Assembly: GCA_963777775.1 (NCBI GenBank)
Contig: CAVZRL010000005.1
Location: 310,001 to 374,000 of the forward strand
DNA length: 64,000 nt
Reading direction: 5' to 3'
From: WHSW01 sp963777775
GTDB lineage: Bacteria; Actinomycetota; Thermoleophilia; Solirubrobacterales; 70-9
This document shows, piece after piece, positions 25,819-33,738 of the stretch; position 1 is the first letter of the stretch; the number at the start of each line of letters is the position of its first letter. Both the position numbers and the translations under genes were made by a program. Below the pieces are notes generated by a model. That model had not been told where the DNA came from and ran no database searches. It saw nothing but the letters and a program-made list of their open reading frames with translations.

Positions 25819-26211
25819 GTGCCAGAGCAGAACGTGGAGATCGTCCGTCGGCTCTATGAGGCGATGAACGCACGCGACGCAGATGCCGTCACCGAGCTCG
25901 CCCACCCGGACGTGGAGTGGATTCCCGACAGCAGAGTCGGCGAGGGACCAATCCGAGGTCGCGACAACGTGATCCGCTTCTTCGCCGAGAGGGCTGCGAT
26001 GTTTGATGAGCTGCGCGCCAAAACGGAGCGCTGCTGGGGCAAAGACGACAGGGTGCTCGTGTTCATTCGGGTCACGGGACGCGGCCATGCCAGTGGCGCG
26101 GAGTTCGAGATCCGAATCGGTCACCTGTGGACCCGTCGCGACGGCGTGGTCGTGCGGGGCGAGGGATACGGCGACCGCGGCAAGGCCCTCGAAGCCGCTG
26201 GGGTGAGCTAG
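25819..26211 (+). CDS. NTF2/SnoaL-like protein
   Basis: 130 residues from GTG 25819 (VPEQNVEIVRRLYEAMNARD). The fold motifs are HPDVEWIPDSRVGEGPIRG and RVTGRGHASGAEFEI, and the tail is LEAAGVS, a variant of the common LEAAGLSE ending. It is a single-gene unit with its own -10 box rather than part of the array. Function unknown. Confidence 0.82.
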   Translation: MPEQNVEIVRRLYEAMNARDADAVTELAHPDVEWIPDSRVGEGPIRGRDNVIRFFAERAAMFDELRAKTERCWGKDDRVLVFIRVTGRGHASGAEFEIRIGHLWTRRDGVVVRGEGYGDRGKALEAAGVS

Positions 26212-26430
26212 CGCGATCGACGCCCATCGCAGGCCCACTCCTGGCTCGCGCGAAAAGCGAGTGCTTGACGGAAAACCCGCTGCACCTGGTCGCCGGCGCC
26301 ATGGGCGCGGACCAGAACGGCCCGAGGCTCTGGTGCCTGGACTGGGTCAAGTGTGAGGGTCGGCGCCGAGCGCAACTTCAGCTTGCGTCCGCAAATGGCA
26401 TCGCGCGAAACGCGGCCGCCTTGCGAACCG

Positions 26431-26727
26431 TCATCCAGGGTCGACGTTGCCCTCGCGGTCGGCAGCCCAGGCTCGCTCCGCCTCCTGCTCCATGCGCTCC
26501 AGGCGGTCGTAGTAGTCGGGGAATTCCTTCATGTGCGCAAGCGCGATCTTGCCCGTGACGACGGGATCGTCTCCGGTCACGTCGGTTTGAGGATCACGAC
26601 TGCCATGTTCGTACTCGACGTCCATGCCGGCGCGAAACTGCTCCAGGTCGAAGCGGTTCCAGTCGACGCCGATCTGATCGCCTACCTCCCTCGCCTCTTC
26701 GGGGGTCGTACGTCGCTCCGTGTTCAC
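26431..26727 (-). CDS. DUF5661-like small protein
   Basis: 98 residues from GTG 26727, with AAAGGAG five bases upstream. The sequence reads EEAREVGDQIGVDWNRFDLE, then MDVEYEHGSRDPQTDVTGDD and KIALAHMKEFPDYYDRLERM, which matches from memory the DUF5661 family. Highly charged and probably cytoplasmic; function unknown. An in-frame extension upstream lacks a ribosome site. Confidence 0.72.
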   Translation of the reverse strand: MNTERRTTPEEAREVGDQIGVDWNRFDLEQFRAGMDVEYEHGSRDPQTDVTGDDPVVTGKIALAHMKEFPDYYDRLERMEQEAERAWAADREGNVDPG

Positions 26728-26853
26728 TGCGACTCCTTTCGTGCGCTGTGGTCTCATTTCCTGGGGGATGCCTCGACAGGAGAGACAGGGGTCGCCACAG
26801 CGCCCGCCGCCAGCTTCGCTGCCGCCCTGGAGGAGGGCGCGGCCCCCTCGCGC

Positions 26854-27234
26854 CTACTTGGCGCGCGACCTGGACGTGGTGGGCTTGACGGTTGATCGAG
26901 CTGCGGCCTTGCGCGGTGGGCCAGCGCGGCTCGAGCTCCTGGCCTTCGGGGCAGGCGCCATCCGCTTCTGAGCCTTTTCAATATCGCGCTGCAGGGCCTT
27001 GCCAAGTCTTCCGCTGTCGCGCCGTGCGTCCTTGACGAACTTCTGGACGTCCTTGTAGAGGTCTCGAGCACCGGTGCTCACGTCCTTGCTCACGTCGTTT
27101 CGGAGCGCGCCAAGGGCATCCTGGGCTGCGTCCAGCGACTTGTTGAGGCGCGCCATCGCGGCCGATTCGCCCGTGGCCGGGCGCTTGCGAGCGGTCTTGC
27201 CGCCTCGGGATGCGGGCTTCTTGCTGGTGGCCAT
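26854..27234 (-). CDS. Lys/Ala-rich histone-like small protein
   Basis: 126 residues. The N-terminus (MATSKKPASRGGKTARKRP) and C-terminus (basic, Ser/Arg/Pro/Lys-rich) flank an amphipathic helical middle (LNKSLDAAQDALGALRNDV). The layout resembles H1-like nucleoid or surface-associated basic proteins. A GAGGAGAGAGAGAG stretch precedes the ATG. Composition-based call only. Confidence 0.55.
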   Translation of the reverse strand: MATSKKPASRGGKTARKRPATGESAAMARLNKSLDAAQDALGALRNDVSKDVSTGARDLYKDVQKFVKDARRDSGRLGKALQRDIEKAQKRMAPAPKARSSSRAGPPRKAAARSTVKPTTSRSRAK

Positions 27235-27811
27235 GGTGACTCTCTCTCTCCTCGGTGAAACTCGTCCGCGAGCCTATCGGAACGCCTTAGCGGCAACTCA
27301 CACGGGAGTCCCGGAGAAGAACGTAGACCTCTCGCTTGGCGCAAGAAGGAAAGCGCCAACGATTCCCGGTAGACGACGCCGTCGTACTCGTCCTCGTCGA
27401 GGACATCAGCGTGGCGGGCGACGGCCGTTACGACCCCTCGTTCCCGCGCATCGGGCTGCTCGTCGGTCGGAGCGCCCATCGTTCCCGTCTGCATGCTCGC
27501 AAAGCTAGCCGGGACGTCGCACGCCGTTCTCGGGGTCGAGTGCGGTTTCGGCTCCGTAGTTTTTCCCCGACGGATCCGGCGCGTCGCAGCGATAACCGCC
27601 GCCGGGGAGTCGAACCCACGGCCTTCGGCTGATCGCCCAATAGGTACTCAGTACCGACCCGGATCGGCCGCCGGCACCGATTTACGCACCTCCGACAGGG
27701 CGTAGCCTGGGATCAGGTGAGGCGGCGCGATGCGAGAGCTGCCGGAGTGGTCCGCACGGGTTCAGTGATCGAGGTGCGATCGTCCCGTGAGGGACCAAGG
27801 AGGAGCAAGCC
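27235..27811. other. Non-coding or degenerate stretch
   Basis: No convincing gene. Near 27308 (+) the codons VPEKNVDL resemble the start of an NTF2-like gene but do not continue. Near 27600-27640 a short tRNA-3'-end-like string (GGGAGTCGAACCCACGG) appears without a full cloverleaf. The last 110 bp lead into the stress-protein gene with an AAGGAGGAGC ribosome site. Confidence 0.3.
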
Positions 27812-28687
27812 ATGAAAAAGATCGTCGTGGGATTCGACGGCACCGATCAGGCCAGGGACGCGCTGCGCCTCGGCGCGACGGTGGCCCAGGGCGTCGACTC
27901 GCAGCTGGTCGTCGCGTCGGCGATCGAGTTCGGGCCGCTCGAGATCGACGCCGCCGGTGGCGACTACAACGAGGCCACGGCCGAGCACTACGAGAAGGTG
28001 TTCAACCTGGCTCAAGCCGAACTCGGGGATACGGACTTCGAGCACCACGAGCTGCAGGACACCGCCGCGCACGGCCTCACTGAGCTCGCTGAGGACGAGC
28101 AGGCGGATCTGATCGTCATCGGCTCGACCCATCACGGCCCGATCGGGCGCGTGTTGGCGGGCACGGTGGCCGCGAGACTGTTCCAGGGCGCCCCTTGCGC
28201 GGTGATGGTGGCACCGCGGGGATGGAGCGCACGCGAGCACGCCGGCCTCGGACTGATCGGCGTCGGTTATGACGGGTCCGACGAGTCCAGGCTTGCCGTC
28301 GCTCGCGCGGCGGAGCTGGCGAGGGCTTTCGGCGCGACGCTGAGGGTGATCACGATCGCGCCGTACATCGGCCGGGACGCCGAGTTCGCACCCGCCGAGG
28401 AGCTGCGCCCGACCTGGGCCGAGACCGTCAAGGAGGGAGCGGACGCGGTCCCTGGCGGGGTCCCGACCGAGCGCGTGCTGCGATTGGGCCGCGAAGCGAC
28501 CGAGCTGGCCCTCCAGGGCGTCGACCTCGACCTGCTCGTCGTCGGCTCGCGGGGCTATGGGCCGATTCGGCGAACGCTCGTCGGGAGCGTCTCCGGCGAG
28601 CTGGTCCGCACCGCGCCCTGCCCGGTGCTTGTCGTCCCACGTGGAGCCGACGCTCGGGCGAGGATCGACCCGGCGCCGCGAACCTGA
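27812..28687 (+). CDS. Tandem-domain universal stress protein
   Basis: 291 residues with two UspA folds. Domain 1 starts MKKIVVGFDGTDQARDAL and has the nucleotide loop GSTHHGPIGRVLAGTVA; domain 2 starts LIGVGYDGSDESRLAVARAA and has GSRGYGPIRRTLVGSVS (G-2x-G-9x-G type), ending CPVLVVPRG. Both loops are intact, so ATP binding is likely. Start at ATG 27812 behind AAGGAGGAGCAAGCC. The protein probably acts in stress or dormancy responses; the exact partner is unknown. Confidence 0.9.
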   Translation: MKKIVVGFDGTDQARDALRLGATVAQGVDSQLVVASAIEFGPLEIDAAGGDYNEATAEHYEKVFNLAQAELGDTDFEHHELQDTAAHGLTELAEDEQADLIVIGSTHHGPIGRVLAGTVAARLFQGAPCAVMVAPRGWSAREHAGLGLIGVGYDGSDESRLAVARAAELARAFGATLRVITIAPYIGRDAEFAPAEELRPTWAETVKEGADAVPGGVPTERVLRLGREATELALQGVDLDLLVVGSRGYGPIRRTLVGSVSGELVRTAPCPVLVVPRGADARARIDPAPRT

Positions 28688-28702
28688 GAGGCTGGGATGC
28701 AA

Positions 28703-28912
28703 TGCCGCGCCAGATCATCGTCGGGCATGAGGACACGCCTGCAGGCCGTGACGCGATCGCGCTCGGCGAACTCCTCGCCGAGACCACGGCCGGCTGAGGT
28801 CAGCGGTGGGTTCGACTCTTCGTTGCCGGCTCGCGCGGGCACGGACAGCTCCGGCGGACGGTGCTCGGTAGCTCGACCCGGAGGTTGATCGCCGAGGCTG
28901 CGTGCCCGGTGC
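28703..28912 (+). pseudogene. Universal stress protein gene with internal deletion
   Basis: An intact start (MPRQIIVGHEDTPAGRDAIA) is followed after 31 codons by a stop. About 30 bp further on, another frame supplies only the C-terminal end of a Usp domain (SRGHGQLRRTVLGSSTRRL, ACPVLV). The middle two thirds are missing. Confidence 0.65.
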
Positions 28913-28914
28913 TC

Positions 28915-29154
28915 GTTAACGTGGAACTGGCGCGTCGGAGCTACGACGCCGTCAACCGCCGCGACCTTGACGGCCTTCTGGCGCTGATGGACGATCAGGT
29001 CGAGGCGGTTTCGCGAATAGTCGCGATGGAGGGCGGCTTGCACGGTCACGACGCGCGCACATCGGACCCCCCTCCGCACGCCCAGCCAGCTCGTCACGGC
29101 CGTCCCGTCGCGGTCGGAAGCCGGTACCCGGGGCTCACGGTCGGCGCCCCCTGA
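28915..29154 (+). pseudogene. NTF2-like 5' remnant fused to the stress-protein remnant
   Basis: Right after CPVL the same frame continues as VNVELARRSYDAVNRRDLDG, then LLALMDDQVEAVSRIVAMEG, the first 45 residues of an NTF2-like protein without its start codon. After that the similarity is lost. The join is in frame, so a short chimeric peptide could still be made. Confidence 0.55.
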
Positions 29155-29171
29155 GGCCGGGCAAAACGGGG

Positions 29172-29615
29172 TTAGGTCGTGCGGGCGATCCACACGTCGC
29201 ACGGCGCGTGATGGGAGATCCTATTGGGCACGCTCCCGAGGAGGACCCGCTTCGCGCCGCTCATCCCCTTGTTGCCTACCACGATCAGGTTGGCCGAGGT
29301 TTCCTCAGCGACAGCGATAATCGCGTCGGCTGCGTTCCCCTCGCGCGGGTGGGTCTGCACCTCCAAACCCTCCTTCTGCGCCTCGCCCGACGCGGTGTCG
29401 AGAATCAGGCTGAGGTCGTGGCGGTGATTCACGGCGTGCCCAACGTCTCCCGAGGGCTCGGGGAGCCGGCCCGGGAGCCGCTCCTCGTACATCGGCTCGT
29501 AGGCGATCACGATGTCGAGCTTGGCGCCCGTCAGCTTCGCCAGCTGGATCGCCTGACTGACGGCGATCGCAGCCGTGTCCGAGCCGTCGGTACCAACCAC
29601 GATGCGGCCGAACAT
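29172..29615 (-). CDS. Universal stress protein, single domain
   Basis: 147 residues from ATG 29615: FGRIVVGTDGSDTAAIAVSQ, then NLIVVGNKGMSGAKRVLLGS (GNKGM-9x-G loop, the ATP-binding form) and HHAPCDVWIA. Complete at both ends. It reads towards the stress-protein remnant and is followed on its other side by a microprotein remnant. Confidence 0.88.
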   Translation of the reverse strand: MFGRIVVGTDGSDTAAIAVSQAIQLAKLTGAKLDIVIAYEPMYEERLPGRLPEPSGDVGHAVNHRHDLSLILDTASGEAQKEGLEVQTHPREGNAADAIIAVAEETSANLIVVGNKGMSGAKRVLLGSVPNRISHHAPCDVWIARTT

Positions 29616-29699
29616 CCAGTTGCTCCTTGGGTTTGCGCCATTGTAAGGGCTGCCGAGCGCAAGCTAGCCGGCTGGGACGCGGCCCGCTGGCGCACGCCA

Positions 29700-29785
29700 C
29701 CGGCACGCGCCGGTTTGCCCCCCCGGGCCTTCTCGGTCAGCATCGCGAGAACTTCCTCGCGGCTGGCTGTCTCAGGCTTTTCCAT
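29700..29785 (-). pseudogene. Microprotein remnant, 5' end only
   Basis: MEKPETASREEVLAMLTEKA from ATG 29785 corresponds to the N-terminus of the intact microprotein at 31056-31235. After ARGGKPA it enters unrelated sequence and lacks the ELDNEL ending. Confidence 0.5.
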
Positions 29786-29796
29786 CGATTCCCTCG

Positions 29797-29873
29797 CTTT
29801 TTCTGCAGCTTGCCTACCTGGGCGGTCTGCGGAGCAAGCGATTCCGCGTCTTCGACCTTCCACCCGTCGCGGC
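29797..29873. repeat. Divergent intergenic repeat, copy C
   Basis: Resembles the blocks at 16151 and 31247 (GCAGCTTGCC, GCGGAGCAAGCGATTCCGCG, CCCGTCGCGG), but the right end has diverged and the GATACT box is gone. It lies between a microprotein remnant and the NYN-domain gene. Confidence 0.5.
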
Positions 29874-29927
29874 CATGGCCCTCTCTAGCGGCGCGGCGCT
29901 GATCGTCGTCTTTGCGATCCTGGGCCG

Positions 29928-30302
29928 ATGCGCCTCTTGGTCGACGGGATGAACGTGATCGGGAGCCGGCCGGACGGCTGGTGGCGCGACCGTGACCGGG
30001 CGATGGCCCGTCTAGTCGATCGGCTCGAGCGCTGGTCCGCGGCCAGCGGCGACGACGTCACCGTCGTCTTCGAGCGCAGGCCCCGGCCGCCGATCGCCTC
30101 GCCGGTGATCGAGATCGCGCACGCGCCGGCGCCTGGACCCAACGCCGCCGACGACGAGATCGTCCGCCGCGTGCGCGCCGATCCGGACCCGCGCTCGATC
30201 CGGGTCGTCACCTCTGACCGCGTGCTCACCGACCTCGTCCACGGCCTCGGTGCAACGGTCGAACCTGCGACGGGGTTCCGCGACCGAATCGACGCCGCCT
30301 AG
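29928..30302 (+). CDS. NYN-domain (YacP-like) putative ribonuclease
   Basis: 124 residues. The N-terminus MRLLVDGMNVIGSRPDGWW carries the first acidic residue of the PIN-like NYN fold; NAADDEIVRRVRADPD gives the second acidic pair and RVVTSDRVLTDLV the third (SDR). These are the metal-binding positions of NYN RNases such as YacP/Rae1. The RNA target is unknown. Confidence 0.8.
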   Translation: MRLLVDGMNVIGSRPDGWWRDRDRAMARLVDRLERWSAASGDDVTVVFERRPRPPIASPVIEIAHAPAPGPNAADDEIVRRVRADPDPRSIRVVTSDRVLTDLVHGLGATVEPATGFRDRIDAA

Positions 30303-30644
30303 CGAAGGTCAGTTCGGACAGGCTCGGCGTCGGCCTTCCACCACGCAGACGTGGCGTTCGACCTCCGGCTAACCCCCTCGTCGTCCTTTGCGGGAGCGAG
30401 TCGGTGCTCTGGCTGAGACGCCTCCTGTCACGCGGAAGCAGAAGTGTCGCTTTGCATGGACAGCGCAAGTGGAGCGCCTGCTCCCACCATGGTCGGCCGC
30501 GTGACCCCGTTCAAGCCCGTCCTGGGCTCGGGCTCGCGCTCGATGTTCTACTGCTACTTGCCACGTTCACGGGGGAGAAGCGCGACTAGGATGGCGCTCC
30601 GCTTTCACACCGGAAGCGGGACTACGCGGAGGAGGTCTCACGCC
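30303..30644. other. Non-coding stretch
   Basis: No gene is visible. The last 50 bases, up to GCGGAGGAGGTCTCACGCC, match the leader of the inverted ABM paralogue at 18.8 kb, including AGGATGGCGCTCCG-like sequence, so the duplication extended into the 5' region. Confidence 0.4.
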
Positions 30645-30944
30645 ATGCACGTTGCCCAATTCACCTTGCACGCCAAGCCCGGCCATTACGAGCAGGTCGC
30701 GGAGATTTACTCCGAGTTCGCCGCCGGCTTCCTCAGCGATCATCCCGCCCTCCAGACGGTGCTGATCCTCGGCGACGAGGCGAGCGGTGTGGTGCGCGGC
30801 GTCGGGGTGTTCACGGATCGGGAGGCCGCAGACGACGTCAACAGCGACCCTGAGTTCGCCTCCTTCAACGACAGGATCGGGCCGCTGCTGTCGAGCCCCT
30901 CAGAGCGGGTGGAGCTGCAGCTCCTGCACCACTACTCGCGGTAA
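30645..30944 (+). CDS. Antibiotic-biosynthesis-monooxygenase-like (ABM) protein, copy 2
   Basis: 99 residues, 83 identical to the copy at 18478-18777, complete from ATG 30645 (MHVAQFTLHAKPGHYEQV) to LLHHYSR. Ribosome site GGAGGAGG nine bases upstream. The two copies face opposite directions and lie about 12 kb apart. Confidence 0.78.
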   Translation: MHVAQFTLHAKPGHYEQVAEIYSEFAAGFLSDHPALQTVLILGDEASGVVRGVGVFTDREAADDVNSDPEFASFNDRIGPLLSSPSERVELQLLHHYSR

Positions 30945-31055
30945 GCGGCGGGCCTGCCTCTACGACGCGATCCGCGGTTCAGCTCCCTCCAGCCATTCGG
31001 TCTGAAAGCGCCCAACTCCAATCCGCACTATTCGCGGATGGAACTCGACCTGGCT

Positions 31056-31235
31056 TCACTTGGTGAGGATGCGATCTAGCTCGTTATCGAGCTCTTCGCG
31101 GTCCTTTCGCTCGGCCGCTCGCAGCGCCCGCTCGAGCGCGATCATCGCGCCGGTGTAGCCCTGGCGGGCCTTCTCGGTCAACATTTCGAGCACTTCGTCG
31201 CGACTGGCGATCTTAGGTGCGGTGTTCTCAGCCAA
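31056..31235 (-). CDS. Microprotein of the ELDNEL-RIL-K family
   Basis: 59 residues from TTG 31235 (alternative starts lie further upstream but have no ribosome site; AGAGGGAATC precedes TTG). Reads ASRDEVLEMLTEKARQGY, ALERALRAAERKDREELDN and ends ELDRILTK. The best-preserved copy of the family in this window. Predicted to be two helices; function unknown. Confidence 0.6.
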   Translation of the reverse strand: MAENTAPKIASRDEVLEMLTEKARQGYTGAMIALERALRAAERKDREELDNELDRILTK

Positions 31236-31246
31236 GATTCCCTCTC

Positions 31247-31326
31247 TTTTTTTCGCAGCTTGCCAGGCGGCGGTCGGCGGAGCAGGCGATTCGGCGTCTG
31301 CGACCTTCCCCCCGTCGCGGGATACT
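31247..31326. repeat. Divergent intergenic repeat, copy B
   Basis: Matches copies A and D over CGCAGCTTGCC, CGGTCGGCGGAGCA, GCGTCTGCGACC and CGTCGCGGGATACT. Its right end carries GATACT 9 bp before an ATG that is followed at once by TAG. Confidence 0.6.
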
Positions 31327-31335
31327 GCGCGGGCG

Positions 31336-31375
31336 ATGTAGCCGGAAGAACGTCGAGGTCGTTCGCTGGGGGGGC
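31336..31375 (+). pseudogene. NTF2-like start-codon remnant
   Basis: ATG at 31336 stands 9 bp behind GATACT as in intact genes. The next codon is TAG, and GAACGTCGAGGTCGTTCG matches the N-terminal codons of the NTF2-like genes out of frame. No other part of the gene remains. Confidence 0.4.
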
Positions 31376-31457
31376 TGCTCCTCCTGATTCGAGCCGGCGG
31401 TCGGGGAAGCGACCCGAGGTACGAACTCTCACAGCGCGACGTAGGAGGAGGCTGAAG

Positions 31458-32306
31458 ATGGGCGAGCACGTACACGCCGGCGACCTCGAGGTCTGGACCG
31501 AGCAGATCGGCGAGGGACCGGACGTCCTGCTGATCGGCGGCGCGGGCGACACCGTCGAGTCGTGGCAGTTCCAGCTCGACGGGCTCGCCGACCGCTTCCG
31601 CCTCACCGCCTTCGACAACCGCGGGGCGGGTCGCACGGCGATGCCCGACGCGCCGGTCTCGATAGAGGTCATGGCCGACGACGCGGCCCATGTCCTCCGC
31701 GCGCTCGACGTCCGCTCGGCCCACGTGGCGGGCTTCTCGGGCGGCAGCATCGTCTCCCAAGAGCTGGCGCTCCGCCACCCAGAGCTCGTGCTCAGCCTCG
31801 TGCTGCAGAGCACCTGGCCGGCGATGGACCCCTACTACCGCTCGTGGGTTCGCTTCGTCCAATGGCTGGTCGAGTACGCACCCAGCGAGCGCGCGTTCCT
31901 CGAGGGGTTCTTCCTCGATATCTACACGCCGCGGGCATACAACGACGGGACCGTCGACCAGCTCATCGAGGAGGTGCTCGCGTTTCCGCACAAGCAGAAG
32001 GCAGTGGACCTGCAGCGCTACCTCGAGCCCCTCGTCGACCACGACACGACCGACCGCCTACCCGAGATCACGGTCCCGACGCTCGTGCTCGCCGGCGGCC
32101 GCGACCCGGGCGCGCGCCCCGAGCTCGGCCGCCGCGTGGCCGAGCTGATCCCCGGCGCGCAGTTCGAGGTCATGGAGGAAGAGTCCCACCAGCCCTTCCA
32201 GGAGATCCCGGACGAGTGGAATGCCCGCGTCGACGCCTTCTGGCGCGGGGTCGAGGGCGCGGAGCTGAAGCCAGCGCGCTCAGAGGACGGTCGGCGGAGC
32301 ATGTGA
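31458..32306 (+). CDS. Alpha/beta-hydrolase
   Basis: 282 residues from ATG 31458 with AGGAGGAGG nine bases upstream. It shows VLLIGGAGDTVESWQ (oxyanion region), FDNRGAGRTAMPD, the nucleophile elbow GFSGGSIVSQ (Ser near residue 97), an Asp candidate in LAGGRDPGARPE and a His in EESHQPFQEIP. The last six residues (EDGRRSM) and the stop codon are encoded by the divergent repeat D, so the 3' end was joined to the repeat. Substrate unknown. Confidence 0.85.
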   Translation: MGEHVHAGDLEVWTEQIGEGPDVLLIGGAGDTVESWQFQLDGLADRFRLTAFDNRGAGRTAMPDAPVSIEVMADDAAHVLRALDVRSAHVAGFSGGSIVSQELALRHPELVLSLVLQSTWPAMDPYYRSWVRFVQWLVEYAPSERAFLEGFFLDIYTPRAYNDGTVDQLIEEVLAFPHKQKAVDLQRYLEPLVDHDTTDRLPEITVPTLVLAGGRDPGARPELGRRVAELIPGAQFEVMEEESHQPFQEIPDEWNARVDAFWRGVEGAELKPARSEDGRRSM

Positions 32307-32343
32307 TTCCGCGTCTGCGACCCTCCCCCCGTCGCGGGATACT
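32287..32343. repeat. Divergent intergenic repeat, copy D (right half)
   Basis: ACGGTCGGCGGAGCATGTGA to CGCGGGATACT, closest in sequence to copy A. It carries the stop codon of the hydrolase and the -10 box of the NTF2-like array that follows. Confidence 0.6.
32338..32343 (+). promoter_or_regulatory. Candidate -10 box (GATACT) for the NTF2-like array
   Basis: GATACT ends 9 bp before ATG 32353, the first gene of the array. Sequence and spacing are the same at 34612 and, as GATAAT, at 37136. No clear -35 box is seen. Confidence 0.45.
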
Positions 32344-32352
32344 GGGCGGGCG

Positions 32353-32760
32353 ATGTCGGGGGAGAACGTGGAGGCTTTCAAGCGCGCGGTCGAGGCCGCT
32401 AACCGGGGCGATGTCGAAGCGGCGCTGGAGGAGTTCGACCCCGAGGTCGAGTGGCACCCGGCGCTTGTGATGTCGCTCGAAGGGGAGGCGACGGTGTACC
32501 GGGGGCACGAGGGCATTCGCGTGCTCTATCGCGATTTCGATGAGCTTTTCGACAAGGTTCACTGGGAGTACGCGGAGATCCGAGACCTCGGCGACCGAGT
32601 CGTCGGCATCGGGCGCTTTCGCATGCGCGGCAAGGGAAGCGGGGCCGAGACCGAGACGCCTGTCTGCTCCGTGGTCGACTTCAAGGACGGCAAGGCGATT
32701 CGAGTTCGGACCTACCTCGATCGCAACGAAGCCTTCGAAGCCGTCGGGCTGTCGGAGTAG
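32353..32760 (+). CDS. NTF2/SnoaL-like protein, array gene 1
   Basis: 135 residues, MSGENVEAFKRAVEAANRGD to FEAVGLSE. Core motifs DPEVEWHPAL, YRGHEGIRVLYRDFDELF and VCSVVDFKDGKAIRVRTYLD. It heads the tandem array behind its own -10 box. Ends in TCGGAGTAG, whose GGAG is the ribosome site for the next gene. Confidence 0.85.
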   Translation: MSGENVEAFKRAVEAANRGDVEAALEEFDPEVEWHPALVMSLEGEATVYRGHEGIRVLYRDFDELFDKVHWEYAEIRDLGDRVVGIGRFRMRGKGSGAETETPVCSVVDFKDGKAIRVRTYLDRNEAFEAVGLSE

Positions 32761-32763
32761 GCG

Positions 32764-33189
32764 ATGTCGCAGGAGAACGTGGAGTTGGTGGCCGGAATCT
32801 TCGCTGCGGCCGACGACATGGACAAGGAGGCCATGCTGAAGGCGCTGCCCGAACTGGTGTCCCAGCTCTGCGATCCGGAGATCGAGTGGATCGAGGACCC
32901 GCGACGCGCCGATTCGCGCACCTACCGGGGCCACGAGGGGGTGCTTGAGTCCTGGCGCCAATGGCTCGACACCTTCGCGGAGCACGGCTCCGAAATCGAG
33001 CGGATCACCGACTGCGGCGGCGACGACGTTTTCGTCGCTATGAACGAGTACGGCACCGGGGCGCGCAGCGGGGCCCCGTCGAAACAGAGGCTCTACGCGG
33101 TGTTGACCGTGAAGGACGGCAAGCTGCGCCGCTACCGCGAGTTCTCTGACGAGCAGACGGCCCTCGAAGCCGCCGGGCTGTCGGAGTAG
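32764..33189 (+). CDS. NTF2/SnoaL-like protein, array gene 2
   Basis: 141 residues, MSQENVELVAGIFAAADDMD to LEAAGLSE. It has DPEIEWIEDPRRADSRTYRG and YAVLTVKDGKLRRYREF. An insert of about seven residues in the N-terminal helix region (DKEAMLKALPELVSQL) distinguishes it from gene 1. Starts three bases after the previous stop. Confidence 0.85.
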   Translation: MSQENVELVAGIFAAADDMDKEAMLKALPELVSQLCDPEIEWIEDPRRADSRTYRGHEGVLESWRQWLDTFAEHGSEIERITDCGGDDVFVAMNEYGTGARSGAPSKQRLYAVLTVKDGKLRRYREFSDEQTALEAAGLSE

Positions 33190-33192
33190 GCG

Positions 33193-33735
33193 ATGTCGGA
33201 GGAGTCCGCCACGCCGAAGCGGGACATTCTTGACCGGTTGCTGATCAGGTTCCCGACCCTCGTGAACTGGATGGGGACGGCGCTCGCTCGCGTGCCCTCC
33301 GGCTCGGCGCTCAGGCAGCGGCTGGTGAGTCTGTCCGTCAAGCGCGCCTTCGACGCGATGGCCCGCAGCGACCTGGAGCTGGTGCTGCTGAGATACGACC
33401 CCAATGTCGAGGTTTGGATGCGGGGTATGTCCGGAGTCGGGGGTCCGGATGGCCGCTATCGAGGACACGAGGGCGTCCGCACCATCTACGCGGAGATCGA
33501 CGAGGTCTTCAGCGAGTGGAGGTGGAGGATCAGCTCCGTGGTCGACGGTGGTGATCGTCTCGCGATCCGCGCGGACTTCTTCGGCGTCGGACGCGGCAGC
33601 GGAGTCGAGACGACTTTGAACGATGCAGGCACTGCCGCCCGACTTTCGGCTCGCGGCTCTGCCACCTGGCAGGAGTGGTTTGTGGAGGAGAACGGGTGGC
33701 AGAAGGCCCTCGAAGCCGCCGGGCTGTCGGTGTAG
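33193..33735 (+). CDS. NTF2/SnoaL-like protein with N-terminal extension, array gene 3
   Basis: 180 residues. The usual MSQENVE start is altered to MSEESATPKRDILDRLLIRF and an extra segment of about 45 residues (FPTLVNWMGTALARVPSG) precedes the NTF2 core, which begins KRAFDAMARSDLELVLLRYD. The core has VEVWMRGMSG and YRGHEGVRTIY and ends KALEAAGLSV. The extension has an amphipathic or membrane-facing look. The tail codon change (GAG to GTG) weakens the ribosome site for gene 4. Confidence 0.82.
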   Translation: MSEESATPKRDILDRLLIRFPTLVNWMGTALARVPSGSALRQRLVSLSVKRAFDAMARSDLELVLLRYDPNVEVWMRGMSGVGGPDGRYRGHEGVRTIYAEIDEVFSEWRWRISSVVDGGDRLAIRADFFGVGRGSGVETTLNDAGTAARLSARGSATWQEWFVEENGWQKALEAAGLSV

Positions 33736-33738
33736 GCG

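Noticed and set aside
27600..27645. tRNA or tmRNA 3'-end-like string GGGAGTCGAACCCACGG
   Set aside because: No matching acceptor, D or anticodon arm could be folded around it and the T-stem pairs imperfectly.
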